Positions 1-7,253 of a stretch of DNA of 9,405 bases are shown piece after piece. The notes under the pieces are model-generated. The model was not told the origin of the DNA. It did not search any database and saw only the letters and a list, made by a program, of their open reading frames with translations. The stretch's first letter is position 1. The number at the start of each line of letters is the position of its first letter. The DNA is from JBFGCA01 sp041567315 (GTDB taxonomy: Bacteria > Acidobacteriota > Thermoanaerobaculia > Multivoradales > JAHEKO01). Where the stretch lies: assembly GCA_041567315.1 (NCBI GenBank), contig JBFGCA010000145.1:1-9405 (forward strand), read 5' to 3'. A program made the translations under genes and the position numbers.

Positions 1-920
1 CCGTCGCCCTGGTTGAGCCACAGCTGGTTGGCGGCGCCGTCGTTGGCCACGTAGAGGTCGAGCCAGCCGTTGCCGTCGAGGTCGGCGGCGACGACGCCCA
101 GCCCGGGGCCGGGGACGTAGCCCGGCAGCGCCCGGCCCGAGACCTCCTCGAAGGTGCCGTCGCCGCGGTTGCGGTAGAGGCGGTCCGGCTGCGGCGGGAA
201 GTCGGCCGGGCCGCAGTAGTCGCGGCGGCTCGACGAGGCGAGACAGGCGGGGTTGCGGACCACGTCGAACTCGACGTAGTTGACGACGTAGAGGTCGAGC
301 CGGCCGTCGCGGTCGTAGTCCAGGAAGGTGGCGCTGGTGCCCCACAGCGGGTCGCCCACCCCGGCTGCAGCGGTGACGTCCTCGAAGGTGCCGTCGCCGC
401 GGTTGCGCCAGAGCTGGTTGGGGCCGTAGTTGGTGAGATAGAGGTCGGTCCAGCCGTCGCCGTCGTAGTCGCCGGTGGCGACCCCCATGCCGTAGCCGGT
501 GGCCAGCAGACCGGCGGCGTCGGTGACGTCGACGAAACGCGGCACGGCGCCCGCCTGCCCGCCGCTCGCGGAGCCGAAGTCGTTGCGGAACAGGCGGTCG
601 CGCGGCGGCCCCTCGCCGCGATACGGCAACACCGCGTCCTCGAGCCGGTCCTCGGGGCCCAGCAGACCGCCTTCGACCAGATAGACGTCGAGGTCGCCGT
701 CGTTGTCGTAGTCGATCAGCGCCCCGCCCTGTCCGGTCATCTCCGGGAAGTAGAACTTCCCCACCATGCCGTTGAAGTGGACGAAGTCCAGCCCCCACTC
801 CTCGGCCCGGTCGGTGAACAGCGGCGGCCGGCCGGCGGCCCCCGCCGCCGCCATTCCCAACGCGCTCCCAGCCGCGAGGGCGAGGCAGAGTCCAACGACA
901 GAAGGGACTGGCCGGGGCAT
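1..920 (-). CDS. FG-GAP / CRTAC1-like secreted protein, 3' end cut by window edge
   Basis: About 307 residues are visible; the C-terminal part lies beyond the left edge. An N-terminal signal peptide (about residues 1-28, hydrophobic core around VVGLCLALAAGSALG) suggests export. Four calcium-loop-like FG-GAP/VCBS motifs follow: DYDNDGDLD (70-78), DYDGDGWTD (151-159), DYDRDGRLD (201-209) and DLDGNGWLD (280-288). Spaced phrases such as LWRNRGDGTFEDVT and DYCGP, with a possible Cys226-Cys236 pair, are typical of CRTAC1/ASPIC-UnbV-type proteins, whose substrates are mostly unknown. These repeats normally build an extracellular beta-propeller. The ATG at 920 is the earliest possible start because an in-frame TAG lies 15 bases upstream. 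An AAGGAGGG is present at 937-944, but its 16-base spacing is long. The gene follows the beta-propeller gene by 32 bases on the same strand, so co-transcription is likely. Family assignment is confident; the specific role is unknown. Confidence 0.88.
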   Translation of the reverse strand, partial: MPRPVPSVVGLCLALAAGSALGMAAAGAAGRPPLFTDRAEEWGLDFVHFNGMVGKFYFPEMTGQGGALIDYDNDGDLDVYLVEGGLLGPEDRLEDAVLPYRGEGPPRDRLFRNDFGSASGGQAGAVPRFVDVTDAAGLLATGYGMGVATGDYDGDGWTDLYLTNYGPNQLWRNRGDGTFEDVTAAAGVGDPLWGTSATFLDYDRDGRLDLYVVNYVEFDVVRNPACLASSSRRDYCGPADFPPQPDRLYRNRGDGTFEEVSGRALPGYVPGPGLGVVAADLDGNGWLDLYVANDGAANQLWLNQGD

Positions 921-952
921 CGCCGGCCGACTCTAACCCTCCTTACTCGGCT

Positions 953-2229
953 TCAGGGCACCGCCCCCGACCAGGCCGAGAGGTCGCCCGACTCGAACCC
1001 GTCGCTGAAGATGGCGGCCTCGCCCAGGACGACGACGTGCTCGCCCGACGGGCTGGCGACCACGACGTGGTCGCTGTCGGGGCGGACCGTCGCGAAGGCC
1101 ACCCCCACCAGGCCGTCGATCCCGAAGTTGAGGTCGCAGATCGCGTCGAGCAGGGTCAGCAGGCCGGTCGCCGGGTTGCGGCTGAACCAGGCCACCGTGC
1201 TGCGGAACGGGTTGGCGTAGTAGACCGAGGCGTTGTCGGGGCTGACCGCCACCCCCGAGTTCTCGGGCCCCACCCCCGAGCAGCCGGTGTAGGGGCCGAA
1301 GTCCTCCTCCTTGAGGGCCTGGAGGAAGGTCAGCAGGCCGGTCGCCGGGTTGCGCGCGAAGATCGACCCCCAGTCGCCGCCGCCGGTGGTCCGCTCGCAG
1401 GCCGCGTAGACGTGGCCGCCGTCGGGGGCGATGGCGATGCCGTTGGCGCCGTTGAGGCCGTCGACGCCGCCCACTCCGTCCTTGAGCACCTGCAGAAAGG
1501 TCAGCTCGCCGTAGTCGGGGTCGTTGCTGTCGGTCTCGCGGGCGAAGACCGCCACCGCGTCGTCGTTCTCGCCGGCGGTGTAGAGATGGGCGCCGTCGGC
1601 GCTGATGGTGATGGCCTCGACCGCGTCGAGGCCGTCGACGCCGCCCACCCCGTCCTTGAGCGCCTGCAGGAAGGTCAGCGTGCCGTCGACCGAGCTGCGC
1701 GCGAAGACGGCGACGGCGTCTTCGCTGCGCGAGGCGACGTAGACGTGGTCGCCGTCGGGGCTCACCGTCACCGCGTTGGCCCCGGCCAGGCCGTCGACCC
1801 CGCCGATCCCGTCCTTGAGCACCTGGAGCTGGGTCAGCATGCCGGTGGTGGCGTTGCGGGCGAAGGTGGCGATCGAGTTGTCGAGCAGCGCGGCGATATA
1901 GACGTTCTCGCCGTCGGGGCTCACCGCCGCGCCGCGGGCGCTGTCGAGCCCGTCGATCCCCGGATCGTCGTCGAAGATCACCTGGACGAAGGTGAGCTTG
2001 CCGTTGCTGTCGTCCTGGGCGAAGGCGATCACCCCGTCGTCCAGCGAGGAGGCGAGGTAGAGGTGTTTGCCGTCCGGGCTGAGCGCCGGCGAGCGCGCTC
2101 CGGTGAGCCCCTGGACGCCGTTGACGCAGGACGGGAACTCGACGTCGCAGACCGAGTCGACGATGGCCAGCTCGGCGCCGGCGCTGCGAGCACCGGACCC
2201 TGCGAGCAGACGAGTTTCTTCTTGCTCAC
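953..2229 (-). CDS. seven-bladed beta-propeller secreted protein (lactonase/YVTN-like), N-terminus apparently frameshifted
   Basis: The reading frame ending at 953 contains seven repeats of roughly 43-65 residues. Each has a pattern like GGVDGLxGAxAVTVSPDGxHVYVAS followed by DDAVAVFARxxxxGxLTFLQ, matching a seven-bladed propeller of the YVTN/6-phosphogluconolactonase-like superfamily. No catalytic function can be claimed. The first blade (CVNGVQGLTGARSPALSPDGKHLYLAS) lies upstream of 2032, so the gene must begin beyond the GTG at 2032. The only well-placed start is GTG at 2229-2227, nine bases after GGAGG (2239-2243), and it opens a signal-peptide-like n-region (VSKKKLV) in a different frame. 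The blade frame has a TGA at 2231-2233 and no ATG, GTG or TTG before 2032. A frameshifting indel is therefore likely, real or an assembly error. The protein ends in SDGFESGDLSAWSGAVP, a tail seen on many secreted proteins of related bacteria. The span given is the presumed intact gene and is not a multiple of three. Confidence 0.8.
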
Positions 2230-2238
2230 TTCAGATCG

Positions 2239-2243
2239 CCTCC
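2239..2243 (-). promoter_or_regulatory. ribosome binding site of the beta-propeller gene
   Basis: GGAGG on the minus strand, nine bases before GTG 2229-2227. It fixes translation initiation in a frame other than the one encoding the blades, and is the main reason to suspect a frameshift just downstream. Confidence 0.6.
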
Positions 2244-2282
2244 GGTGGGGGCTGCCCACCTCTTGGTCGGGCCCATTGGGCC
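2244..2282 (-). promoter_or_regulatory. leader with two inverted repeats before the beta-propeller gene
   Basis: The 158 bases between the NDH-2 stop and the beta-propeller start hold no gene. Next to the ribosome binding site is a hairpin with arms GGTGGG/CCCACC and a five-base loop (2244-2260). Slightly further upstream is the 13-base palindrome GGCCCA-T-TGGGCC (2270-2282). These could be an operator or a 5' leader structure that limits ribosome access. No convincing -35/-10 pair was found on the minus strand. Confidence 0.3.
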
Positions 2283-2387
2283 TGGTGGCAGTAGTCATGT
2301 GCCGTGTTGATTGGCGAAAATTGCGGCGGATCCTACTGCCGGCCGCGCCCCTTGGGAAGGGGTCTCGGGCGTTCTCGCGGCTTGCCT

Positions 2388-3692
2388 TTAGGCCGGACGG
2401 TCGTCGGAGGTCGCCAGGGGACGGTGCACCGCTCCCTCGTCGCTCGCCGCCTCGTGGAGGATCAGCCGGGCGCTCCGCGAGTAGGTCAGATAGGACTTGG
2501 CCCACTCGAAGAGCACCACCACCCGGTTGCGGAAGCCGATCAGGAAGAGGATGTGGACCAGCAGCCAGGCCAGCCAGGCGACGAGCCCGGAGAGCCGGAC
2601 CCCGCCGATCACGGCCACCGCCGCCTTGCGGCCCAGGGTGGCCATCGAGCCGCGGTCGCGGTAGCGGAACGGTCGCGACGGCCGGCCGGCGAGCGCGCGG
2701 CGGACGTTGCGGGCGGCGTGGCGGCCCTGCTGGATGGCCGCCGGGGCCACCCCCGGCACCGGCCGGCCGTCCTGTTCGACGGCGGCCAGATCGCCGATCA
2801 CGAACAGCTCGGGCCGGCCGGGGACGGTGAGGTCGGGCGCCACCTGCACCCGGCCGGCGCGGTCGAGCGGTGCCCCCAGCGAGGCGCCGAGCGGCGAGGC
2901 CTTGACCCCGGCCGCCCACAGCACGGTGCGGGCGGCGAGGCGCTCTTCGCCGAACCGGACGCCGTCCTCGTCGACGCCGGTCACCATGGCGCCGGTCCGC
3001 ACCTCGACTCCGAGGCGCTCGAGCTGGTGATGGGCCTTGGCCGACAGCTCGGCCGGGAACGACGGCAGCACCCGGTCGCCGCCTTCGAGGAGCACGATCC
3101 GCGCCTCCGAGGGGTCGAAGCGGCGGAAGTCGCCGGCCAGCGTGTGGCGGGCGATCTCGGACAGGGCGCCGGCCAGCTCGGCGCCGGTGGGCCCGGCGCC
3201 GATCACCACGAAGGTCAGCCAGGCGCGGCGCCGCTCGTCGTCCTCCTCGAGCTCGGCGCGCTCGAAGGCGACCAGTGCCCGGCGGCGGATCTCGAGCGCC
3301 TCCTCGAGGCTCTTGAGGCCCGGCGCGTGCTCGGCCCAGTCGTCACGGCCGAAGTAGGAGTGGGTGGCGCCGGTGGCGACGATCAGGAAGTCGTAGTCGA
3401 GCGCGCGGCCGCCGTCGAGCTCGACGCGGCGGCGCTCGGGGTCGACGCGCCGCGCCTCGGCCATCAGCACGGTGACGTTCCGCTGGCGGCGCAGCACCCG
3501 GCGGATCGGCTCGCCGACGTCGATGGCCGACAGCCCGGCGGTGGCCACCTGGTAGAGCAGCGGCTGGAACAGGTGGTGGTTGCGGCGGTCGACCAGGGTG
3601 ATCCGCACCGGCGTCCGGCGAAGCGCCTTGGCGGCGTAGAGACCGCCGAAGCCGCCGCCCAGGATCACCACGTGGGGGACGGCGCCGCTCAT
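2388..3692 (-). CDS. ndh: type II NADH dehydrogenase (NDH-2), FAD-dependent NADH:quinone oxidoreductase
   Basis: The 434-residue protein has the normal NDH-2 length and layout. An FAD-binding Rossmann motif GGGFGG lies at residues 12-17, and VATGATHSYFG at about 106-116. The second, NADH-binding nucleotide motif GAGPTGAELAG is at about 165-175. AAGVKASPLG (about 260-269) and VIGDLAAV (about 298-305) form the rest of the FAD site, followed by AAIQQGR near the quinone side. The C-terminal stretch WLAWLLVHILFLIGFRNRVVVLFEWAKSYLTY is the membrane-attachment region of the bacterial family. The enzyme passes electrons from NADH to the quinone pool without pumping protons. ATG at 3692 is preferred because it directly precedes the FAD motif; an in-frame ATG at 3725 would add 11 atypical residues. 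The gene lies 87 bases downstream of the GT-C-like gene on the same strand. Some relatives are annotated as generic FAD-dependent oxidoreductases. Confidence 0.93.
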   Translation of the reverse strand: MSGAVPHVVILGGGFGGLYAAKALRRTPVRITLVDRRNHHLFQPLLYQVATAGLSAIDVGEPIRRVLRRQRNVTVLMAEARRVDPERRRVELDGGRALDYDFLIVATGATHSYFGRDDWAEHAPGLKSLEEALEIRRRALVAFERAELEEDDERRRAWLTFVVIGAGPTGAELAGALSEIARHTLAGDFRRFDPSEARIVLLEGGDRVLPSFPAELSAKAHHQLERLGVEVRTGAMVTGVDEDGVRFGEERLAARTVLWAAGVKASPLGASLGAPLDRAGRVQVAPDLTVPGRPELFVIGDLAAVEQDGRPVPGVAPAAIQQGRHAARNVRRALAGRPSRPFRYRDRGSMATLGRKAAVAVIGGVRLSGLVAWLAWLLVHILFLIGFRNRVVVLFEWAKSYLTYSRSARLILHEAASDEGAVHRPLATSDDRPA

Positions 3693-3748
3693 CGCCGCCG
3701 ACTTTAGCCTGCGCCCCTCACCCATTTCGCCGTTGCGGGCGGCGGCCA

Positions 3749-3771
3749 GCTCGCCGAGCGGCCCGGCGAGC
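3749..3771 (-). terminator. possible hairpin between the GT-C-like gene and ndh
   Basis: A perfect 8-base stem GCTCGCCG/CGGCGAGC with a seven-base loop lies just after the stop codon of the upstream membrane-protein gene and before ndh. There is no T-run after it, so it is not a canonical intrinsic terminator. It could protect the mRNA end, cause pausing, or be chance in GC-rich DNA. Confidence 0.3.
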
Positions 3772-3779
3772 AGCGCGGG

Positions 3780-5678
3780 TCAGCCGCGCCTCTTGCCACG
3801 CTCGGCCGGCGGCGCGCGGGCGGGCTCGGACCGCGCCGGCCGCAGTGGGTAGTACTCCATGCGGCCGGGGAGCGGCAGCCAGGCCGTCGCCACCGGCCGG
3901 CCGAACCGCCGGCGCAGCCCGTCGCGCGCCGGCTTGGAGAAGAAGTCGCTGTAGATCAGCAGTCCGCAGTAGTCGCCGTCGCCGAGCTGGCCCTCGAGCC
4001 AGCGCCACTCGTTGGGTCCCAGCCGGCCGGCCGAGCGCCGGGCGTTGGCGGGGCCCCAGACGCGCACGAAGAAGTCGGGCCAGCCGCCGGCCTGGAAGGG
4101 CGCGATCTGCCGCGGGTGGAGACGGGTGAAGTTGGCGCCCAGCACCTTCTTGCCGTGGAACTGCGCGAGCTGGGTGATGCCCTTGAGCTGGCGGGTGAAG
4201 CGGTGGAGCGGTCCCGGGAACGGCGACACCGAGAACGGCAGCTCGAGGAGCGCCTCGCCGGGCGTCGCGCGAATGGCCTCCAGCATCCGCGCCAGCGATG
4301 GATCGGGGCGGTAGAAGAAGTTGCGCACGTACTTGTCGACCGTCAGGTCGCCGTAGGCGGCGACCGTCTCGGCGGCGAACAGGGCGGCGACCAGCAGCGC
4401 GGCGGCGCGGCCCGGGCGCCGGCGCAGCGACCGCCGCGGCAGACTGAGGGCCAGCACCGCCAGCAGCGCCGGGAAGATCGCCGTCGCCCGGCCGGGGATG
4501 CGGGCGAAGCGGAACCAGGGAAAGAGACCCAGGGTCGGAAAAACGACCGGCCGGAAGAAGAGCAGCAGCAGGAAGACGGCCAGAAACGGCAGGTAGATCG
4601 ACCAGCGGCGGCGGCCGGCGACGGCGCCCCCCAGGGCGGCGAGGACCAGCCCCAGCCCGGGGCTGAAGTGCGGGCCGGCGGCCTCGCCGCTGTCGCCGAG
4701 GAGCCGGTCGGCATAGGCCAGGTCGGGCCCGGGCAGCAGCGGCAGGAAGATCCGCAGCGGATGCTCCCACTGGCCGCGCATGGCGCCCCACCGCCGGTAG
4801 CCCTCGAGGGACGAGAAGTCGTAATCCAGGGCGGCGCCGGCGATCTGGGCGGCGAGGGGCAGGTAGAGCCATAGGGCGGCGGCCAGCAATGCGCCGAGCG
4901 CCGCGCACTGGAGCGGGTGGGCGCGGGCGCTGGCCCCCAACTCGCGGAGGGCGGCACCGAGCGGGGCTCGCAGCCGCGACGGCCGCAGGCGGCAGCGCCA
5001 GGCCTCGAGCAGCAGGATCCACCCGCTCGCCAGCGTGAACGACAGCAGCGAGAAGCCGGCGATGTAGCCCAGATCGAGGCCCAGGCTGGCCGCCAGAACC
5101 GCCAGCCGCGCGAGCAGCAGCCGAGCCGAGAAGCCGCGGCGGAGCACCGCCCGGCGCACGATCACGAAATCGAGCAGCACGCCGAGGGTCGCCCAGTGGA
5201 CGCAGGCCAGGGGGAGCTGGGTGGGATACTTGCGGATCGCGTAGAAGTTGCCGAAGGAGACGGCGAAGGTGGCCACCATCGCCGGCGTGGCGGTGAAATG
5301 GCGGCGCAGGATCAGATAGGCGCCGGCGACGGTGAGCAGCACCGAGAGCAGGTAGTAGTACTGGTACCAGCTCGCCGCGCCCGCCAGGCGGGCGGCCAGC
5401 AGGGCGAAGTAGGAGCGCTCAAAGGCCCAGTGGAGGTAGACGTGGTCGGTGCCGGCCGGGTAGAGCGACCAGTTCGAGACCAGCTCGAGCCGCGGCGCCG
5501 GCAGCCAGGAGAGGTTGCGGGCGAAGTAGTGGTCGGCGAAGACGAAGGTGCCGAGGTCGCCGCCGCCGAGGACGGGGGCGCCGAACTGCTGGCCGACGCC
5601 GAACGCGAAGAAGGCGGCGAAGAGGGCCAGCAGCGCCACGTAGAGGCGGTCCCGCCGCCGCTCGTCCCGTCTTGCCAC
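3780..5678 (-). CDS. polytopic membrane protein, GT-C glycosyltransferase/YfhO-like
   Basis: The 632-residue protein has about ten or more hydrophobic segments, including residues 11-28, 89-100, 105-124, 133-147, 160-175, 187-224, 257-282, 340-353, 360-380, 396-413 and 425-440. After the first membrane segment comes GGGDLGTFVFADHYFARNL (about 38-56), an acidic loop like the one GT-C enzymes use near their catalytic site. Then follow SNWSLYPAGTDHVYLHW, GNFYAIRKYPTQLPL and WFRFARIPGRATAIFPALL; the last resembles the loop of YfhO-type proteins. The C-terminal about 180 residues are soluble, starting with LEAIRATPGEALLELPF. GT-C enzymes transfer sugars from lipid-linked donors across the membrane; that activity here is inferred from fold resemblance only. 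The GTG at 5678 was chosen because the protein becomes hydrophobic soon after it and thyA starts divergently 54 bases away. The frame stays open further upstream, but that part is antisense to thyA. No strong ribosome binding site is visible. Confidence 0.72.
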   Translation of the reverse strand: MARRDERRRDRLYVALLALFAAFFAFGVGQQFGAPVLGGGDLGTFVFADHYFARNLSWLPAPRLELVSNWSLYPAGTDHVYLHWAFERSYFALLAARLAGAASWYQYYYLLSVLLTVAGAYLILRRHFTATPAMVATFAVSFGNFYAIRKYPTQLPLACVHWATLGVLLDFVIVRRAVLRRGFSARLLLARLAVLAASLGLDLGYIAGFSLLSFTLASGWILLLEAWRCRLRPSRLRAPLGAALRELGASARAHPLQCAALGALLAAALWLYLPLAAQIAGAALDYDFSSLEGYRRWGAMRGQWEHPLRIFLPLLPGPDLAYADRLLGDSGEAAGPHFSPGLGLVLAALGGAVAGRRRWSIYLPFLAVFLLLLFFRPVVFPTLGLFPWFRFARIPGRATAIFPALLAVLALSLPRRSLRRRPGRAAALLVAALFAAETVAAYGDLTVDKYVRNFFYRPDPSLARMLEAIRATPGEALLELPFSVSPFPGPLHRFTRQLKGITQLAQFHGKKVLGANFTRLHPRQIAPFQAGGWPDFFVRVWGPANARRSAGRLGPNEWRWLEGQLGDGDYCGLLIYSDFFSKPARDGLRRRFGRPVATAWLPLPGRMEYYPLRPARSEPARAPPAERGKRRG

Positions 5679-5732
5679 GCCGGCCGGGAGTCTACCGGGG
5701 CCACTAGCGGCTGCTAACCTCCGCTCCGGGCC
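5679..5732. promoter_or_regulatory. short divergent intergenic region
   Basis: These 54 bases separate the divergent starts of the GT-C-like gene and thyA and must hold promoters for both unless transcripts begin elsewhere. No strong -35/-10 pair or purine-rich ribosome binding site is visible for either gene. A weak extended -10-like TGCTAACCT lies at 5712-5720, 12 bases before the thyA ATG, and would imply a near-leaderless transcript. Confidence 0.25.
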
Positions 5733-6527
5733 ATGCGCCAGTACCTCGACCTGATGCGCCACGTGCTGGAGCAAGGCGTGCGCAAGGCCGACCGCACCGG
5801 CACCGGGACGCTCAGCGTCTTCGGCTACCAGGCGCGCTACGACCTGGCGGCCGGCTTCCCGCTGCTCACCACCAAGAAGCTGCACCTCAAGTCGATCGTC
5901 CACGAGCTGCTGTGGTTCCTGCGCGGCGAGACCAACGTCCGCGGCTTGAACGAGCGGGGGGTGCGGATCTGGGACGAGTGGGCCGACGCCGCCGGCGAGC
6001 TGGGCCCGATCTACGGCTACCAGTGGCGCTCCTGGCCGGGACCCGACGGCCGCGAGATCGACCAGCTCGCCGGGGTGGTGGAGCGCATCCGCCGCGACCC
6101 CGACTCGCGCCGCCACCTGGTGAGCGCCTGGAACGTCGGCCAGCTCGAGGCGATGGCGCTGCCCCCGTGCCACTGTCTGTTCCAGTTCTGGGTGGGCGAG
6201 GGGAAGCTCTCCTGCCATCTCTACCAGCGCAGCGGCGACGTCTTCCTCGGCGTGCCCTTCAACATCGCCTCCTACGCGCTGCTCACCCTGATGGTGGCGC
6301 AGGTCTGCGACCTCGCGCCGGGCGAGCTGGTCCACAGCTTCGGCGACCTCCACCTCTACCTCAACCACCTGGAGCAGGCCGAGCTCCAGCTGGCGCGCGA
6401 GCCACGGCCGCTGCCCCGCATGCGGCTCGCCCCCGAGGTGCGCTCGCTGTTCGAGTTCGACTACGAGCACTTCATCCTCGAGGGCTACGACCCGCACCCC
6501 CACATCCGGGCGCCGATCGCGGTCTGA
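5733..6527 (+). CDS. thyA: thymidylate synthase
   Basis: The protein has 264 residues, the same length as the Escherichia coli enzyme and aligned with it without visible gaps. It methylates dUMP to dTMP using 5,10-methylenetetrahydrofolate, giving dihydrofolate. Visible active-site residues include Arg21 (RTGTGT), Trp80, Arg126-Arg127 (DPDSRRHLVSAWN), the nucleophile Cys146 in PPCHCLFQF, Asp169 (QRSGDVFLG), Asn177 (PFNIASY), and His207/Tyr209 (GDLHLYLNH). The C-terminus IRAPIAV closes over the active site in the family. The ATG at 5733 gives the canonical MRQYLDLMRHVL start. folA follows after 11 bases, so dihydrofolate producer and consumer are almost certainly co-expressed. All key residues are present and no anomaly is seen. 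Confidence 0.98.
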   Translation: MRQYLDLMRHVLEQGVRKADRTGTGTLSVFGYQARYDLAAGFPLLTTKKLHLKSIVHELLWFLRGETNVRGLNERGVRIWDEWADAAGELGPIYGYQWRSWPGPDGREIDQLAGVVERIRRDPDSRRHLVSAWNVGQLEAMALPPCHCLFQFWVGEGKLSCHLYQRSGDVFLGVPFNIASYALLTLMVAQVCDLAPGELVHSFGDLHLYLNHLEQAELQLAREPRPLPRMRLAPEVRSLFEFDYEHFILEGYDPHPHIRAPIAV

Positions 6528-6538
6528 GGGGCCACCGA

Positions 6539-7189
6539 ATGAGGGTGTCGCTCATCGCCGCGGTGGCCGACGACGGGGTGATCGGCCGCGACCGCGACCT
6601 GCCCTGGCGGCTGCCCGCCGACTGGCGCCGCTTCAAGCGGCTGACCATGGGCCATCACCTGCTGATGGGCCGCCGCACCTGGGAGTCGATCGCCCGCCCG
6701 CTCCCCGGCCGCACCATAGTGGTCATCTCCCGCGGCGCCCCCGAGCTGCCGGCCGGCGTCCACCTCGCCGCCTCGCTCGACGACGCCCTGGCCCTGGCCC
6801 GCCGCGCCGGCGACGACGAGGCCTTCATCGCCGGCGGCGCCCAGATCTATCGCCTGGCCCTCCCCCTGGCCGACCGCCTCTACCTCACCCGCGTCCACGC
6901 CACCTTCGACGGCGACACCCGCTTCCCCCCCTGGAACCCCTCGACCTGGCGCCTCACCGCCAGCGAAGACCACCCCGCCGACGCCCAGAACCCCCACCCC
7001 GTCACCTTCGAGACCTGGGAGCGCCCCGAGCCGTGGGGTGGACACAAAAAGCAGGCTGACGAGAGGCACATCCAGGTAGAGCCAAGAAAGGGCCTCCAAC
7101 CGCCAGTGGACCGAAAGCACAGGAAAAGAGCAGAAGAAGATCCAGGTAGAGCAAGAAGGGCGTTGGATAAGCCCGAAAATGAGCCCTGA
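6539..7189 (+). CDS. folA: dihydrofolate reductase with an atypical C-terminal extension
   Basis: The first about 163 residues are a complete dihydrofolate reductase, which reduces dihydrofolate to tetrahydrofolate with NADPH. Visible features are SLIAAVADDGVIGRDRDLPW (4-23), the catalytic-type acid Asp28 in LPADW, MGRRTWESI (43-51), PLPGR (54-58), the NADPH-loop motif FIAGGAQIY (96-104), and Thr117 in LTRVHA. ATG 6539 follows the thyA stop by 11 bases, with GAGGGG overlapping that stop as the likely ribosome binding site. The family usually ends near VTFETWER (residue 162). Here the frame continues for about 50 charged, low-complexity residues (HKKQADERHIQVEPRKG onward) before TGA at 7187-7189. 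This tail is encoded by DNA of clearly lower GC (about 54% over 7041-7140 by hand count) containing a direct repeat. It looks like repeat DNA that displaced the original stop codon, so the tail is probably not functional. The reductase assignment is secure. Confidence 0.95.
   Translation: MRVSLIAAVADDGVIGRDRDLPWRLPADWRRFKRLTMGHHLLMGRRTWESIARPLPGRTIVVISRGAPELPAGVHLAASLDDALALARRAGDDEAFIAGGAQIYRLALPLADRLYLTRVHATFDGDTRFPPWNPSTWRLTASEDHPADAQNPHPVTFETWERPEPWGGHKKQADERHIQVEPRKGLQPPVDRKHRKRAEEDPGRARRALDKPENEP
7070..7161 (+). repeat. imperfect direct repeat inside the folA 3' extension
   Basis: ATCCAGGTAGAGCCAAGAAAGGGC (in parts: ATCCAGGTAGAG, then CCAAGAAAGGGC) at 7070-7093 recurs at 7140-7161 with two single-base deletions, start to start 70 bases. 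Because the copies differ by 1-base indels, they are read in different frames in the FolA tail. This points to repeat DNA rather than selected protein sequence. Confidence 0.7.
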
Positions 7190-7204
7190 GTGGCCAAGCC
7201 ACTC
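7188..7204 (+). terminator. hairpin overlapping the folA stop
   Basis: GAGTGGC and GCCACTC form a perfect 7-base stem with a CAA loop, beginning within the folA stop codon. No T-tract follows, so terminator function for the thyA-folA transcript is only a possibility. GCCCTGAGTGG, which includes the left arm, recurs at 7254-7264. Confidence 0.3.
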
Positions 7205-7221
7205 CTCCTGAACAAGCGGGT

Positions 7222-7253
7222 GGCACCTCGCAGGGGCGGCACCTCGCAGGGGC
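7222..7253 (+). repeat. exact 16-base tandem duplication
   Basis: GGCACCTCGCAGGGGC occurs twice head-to-tail (7222-7237, 7238-7253), starting inside the first GGGTGGCACCTCG box. Confidence 0.9.

Noticed and set aside
2218..2229. Programmed -1 frameshift at the A-rich AAGAAGAAAC of the beta-propeller gene
   Set aside because: The sequence is not an X XXY YYZ slippery heptamer in the GTG frame, and slipping would not keep codon-anticodon pairing; an indel is the simpler explanation.
2348..2362. Inverted repeat CCCCTT-GGG-AAGGGG after ndh as a terminator
   Set aside because: The stem is short (6 bases) with a three-base loop, and no T-tract follows on the minus strand, so terminator function is not supported.
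1037..2830. Long plus-strand frame of about 597 codons across the beta-propeller and NDH-2 genes
   Set aside because: Its translation mirrors the repeats of the real minus-strand gene and shows no recognisable domain; it is a codon-position shadow.
2304..3707. Plus-strand frame of 467 codons opposite ndh
   Set aside because: It lies opposite a complete NDH-2 with all cofactor motifs and has no family resemblance.
5679..6503. Open minus-strand frame extending the membrane-protein gene upstream across thyA
   Set aside because: It is antisense to a fully conserved thyA, the translation lacks hydrophobic or family character, and long antisense frames are common at this GC content.
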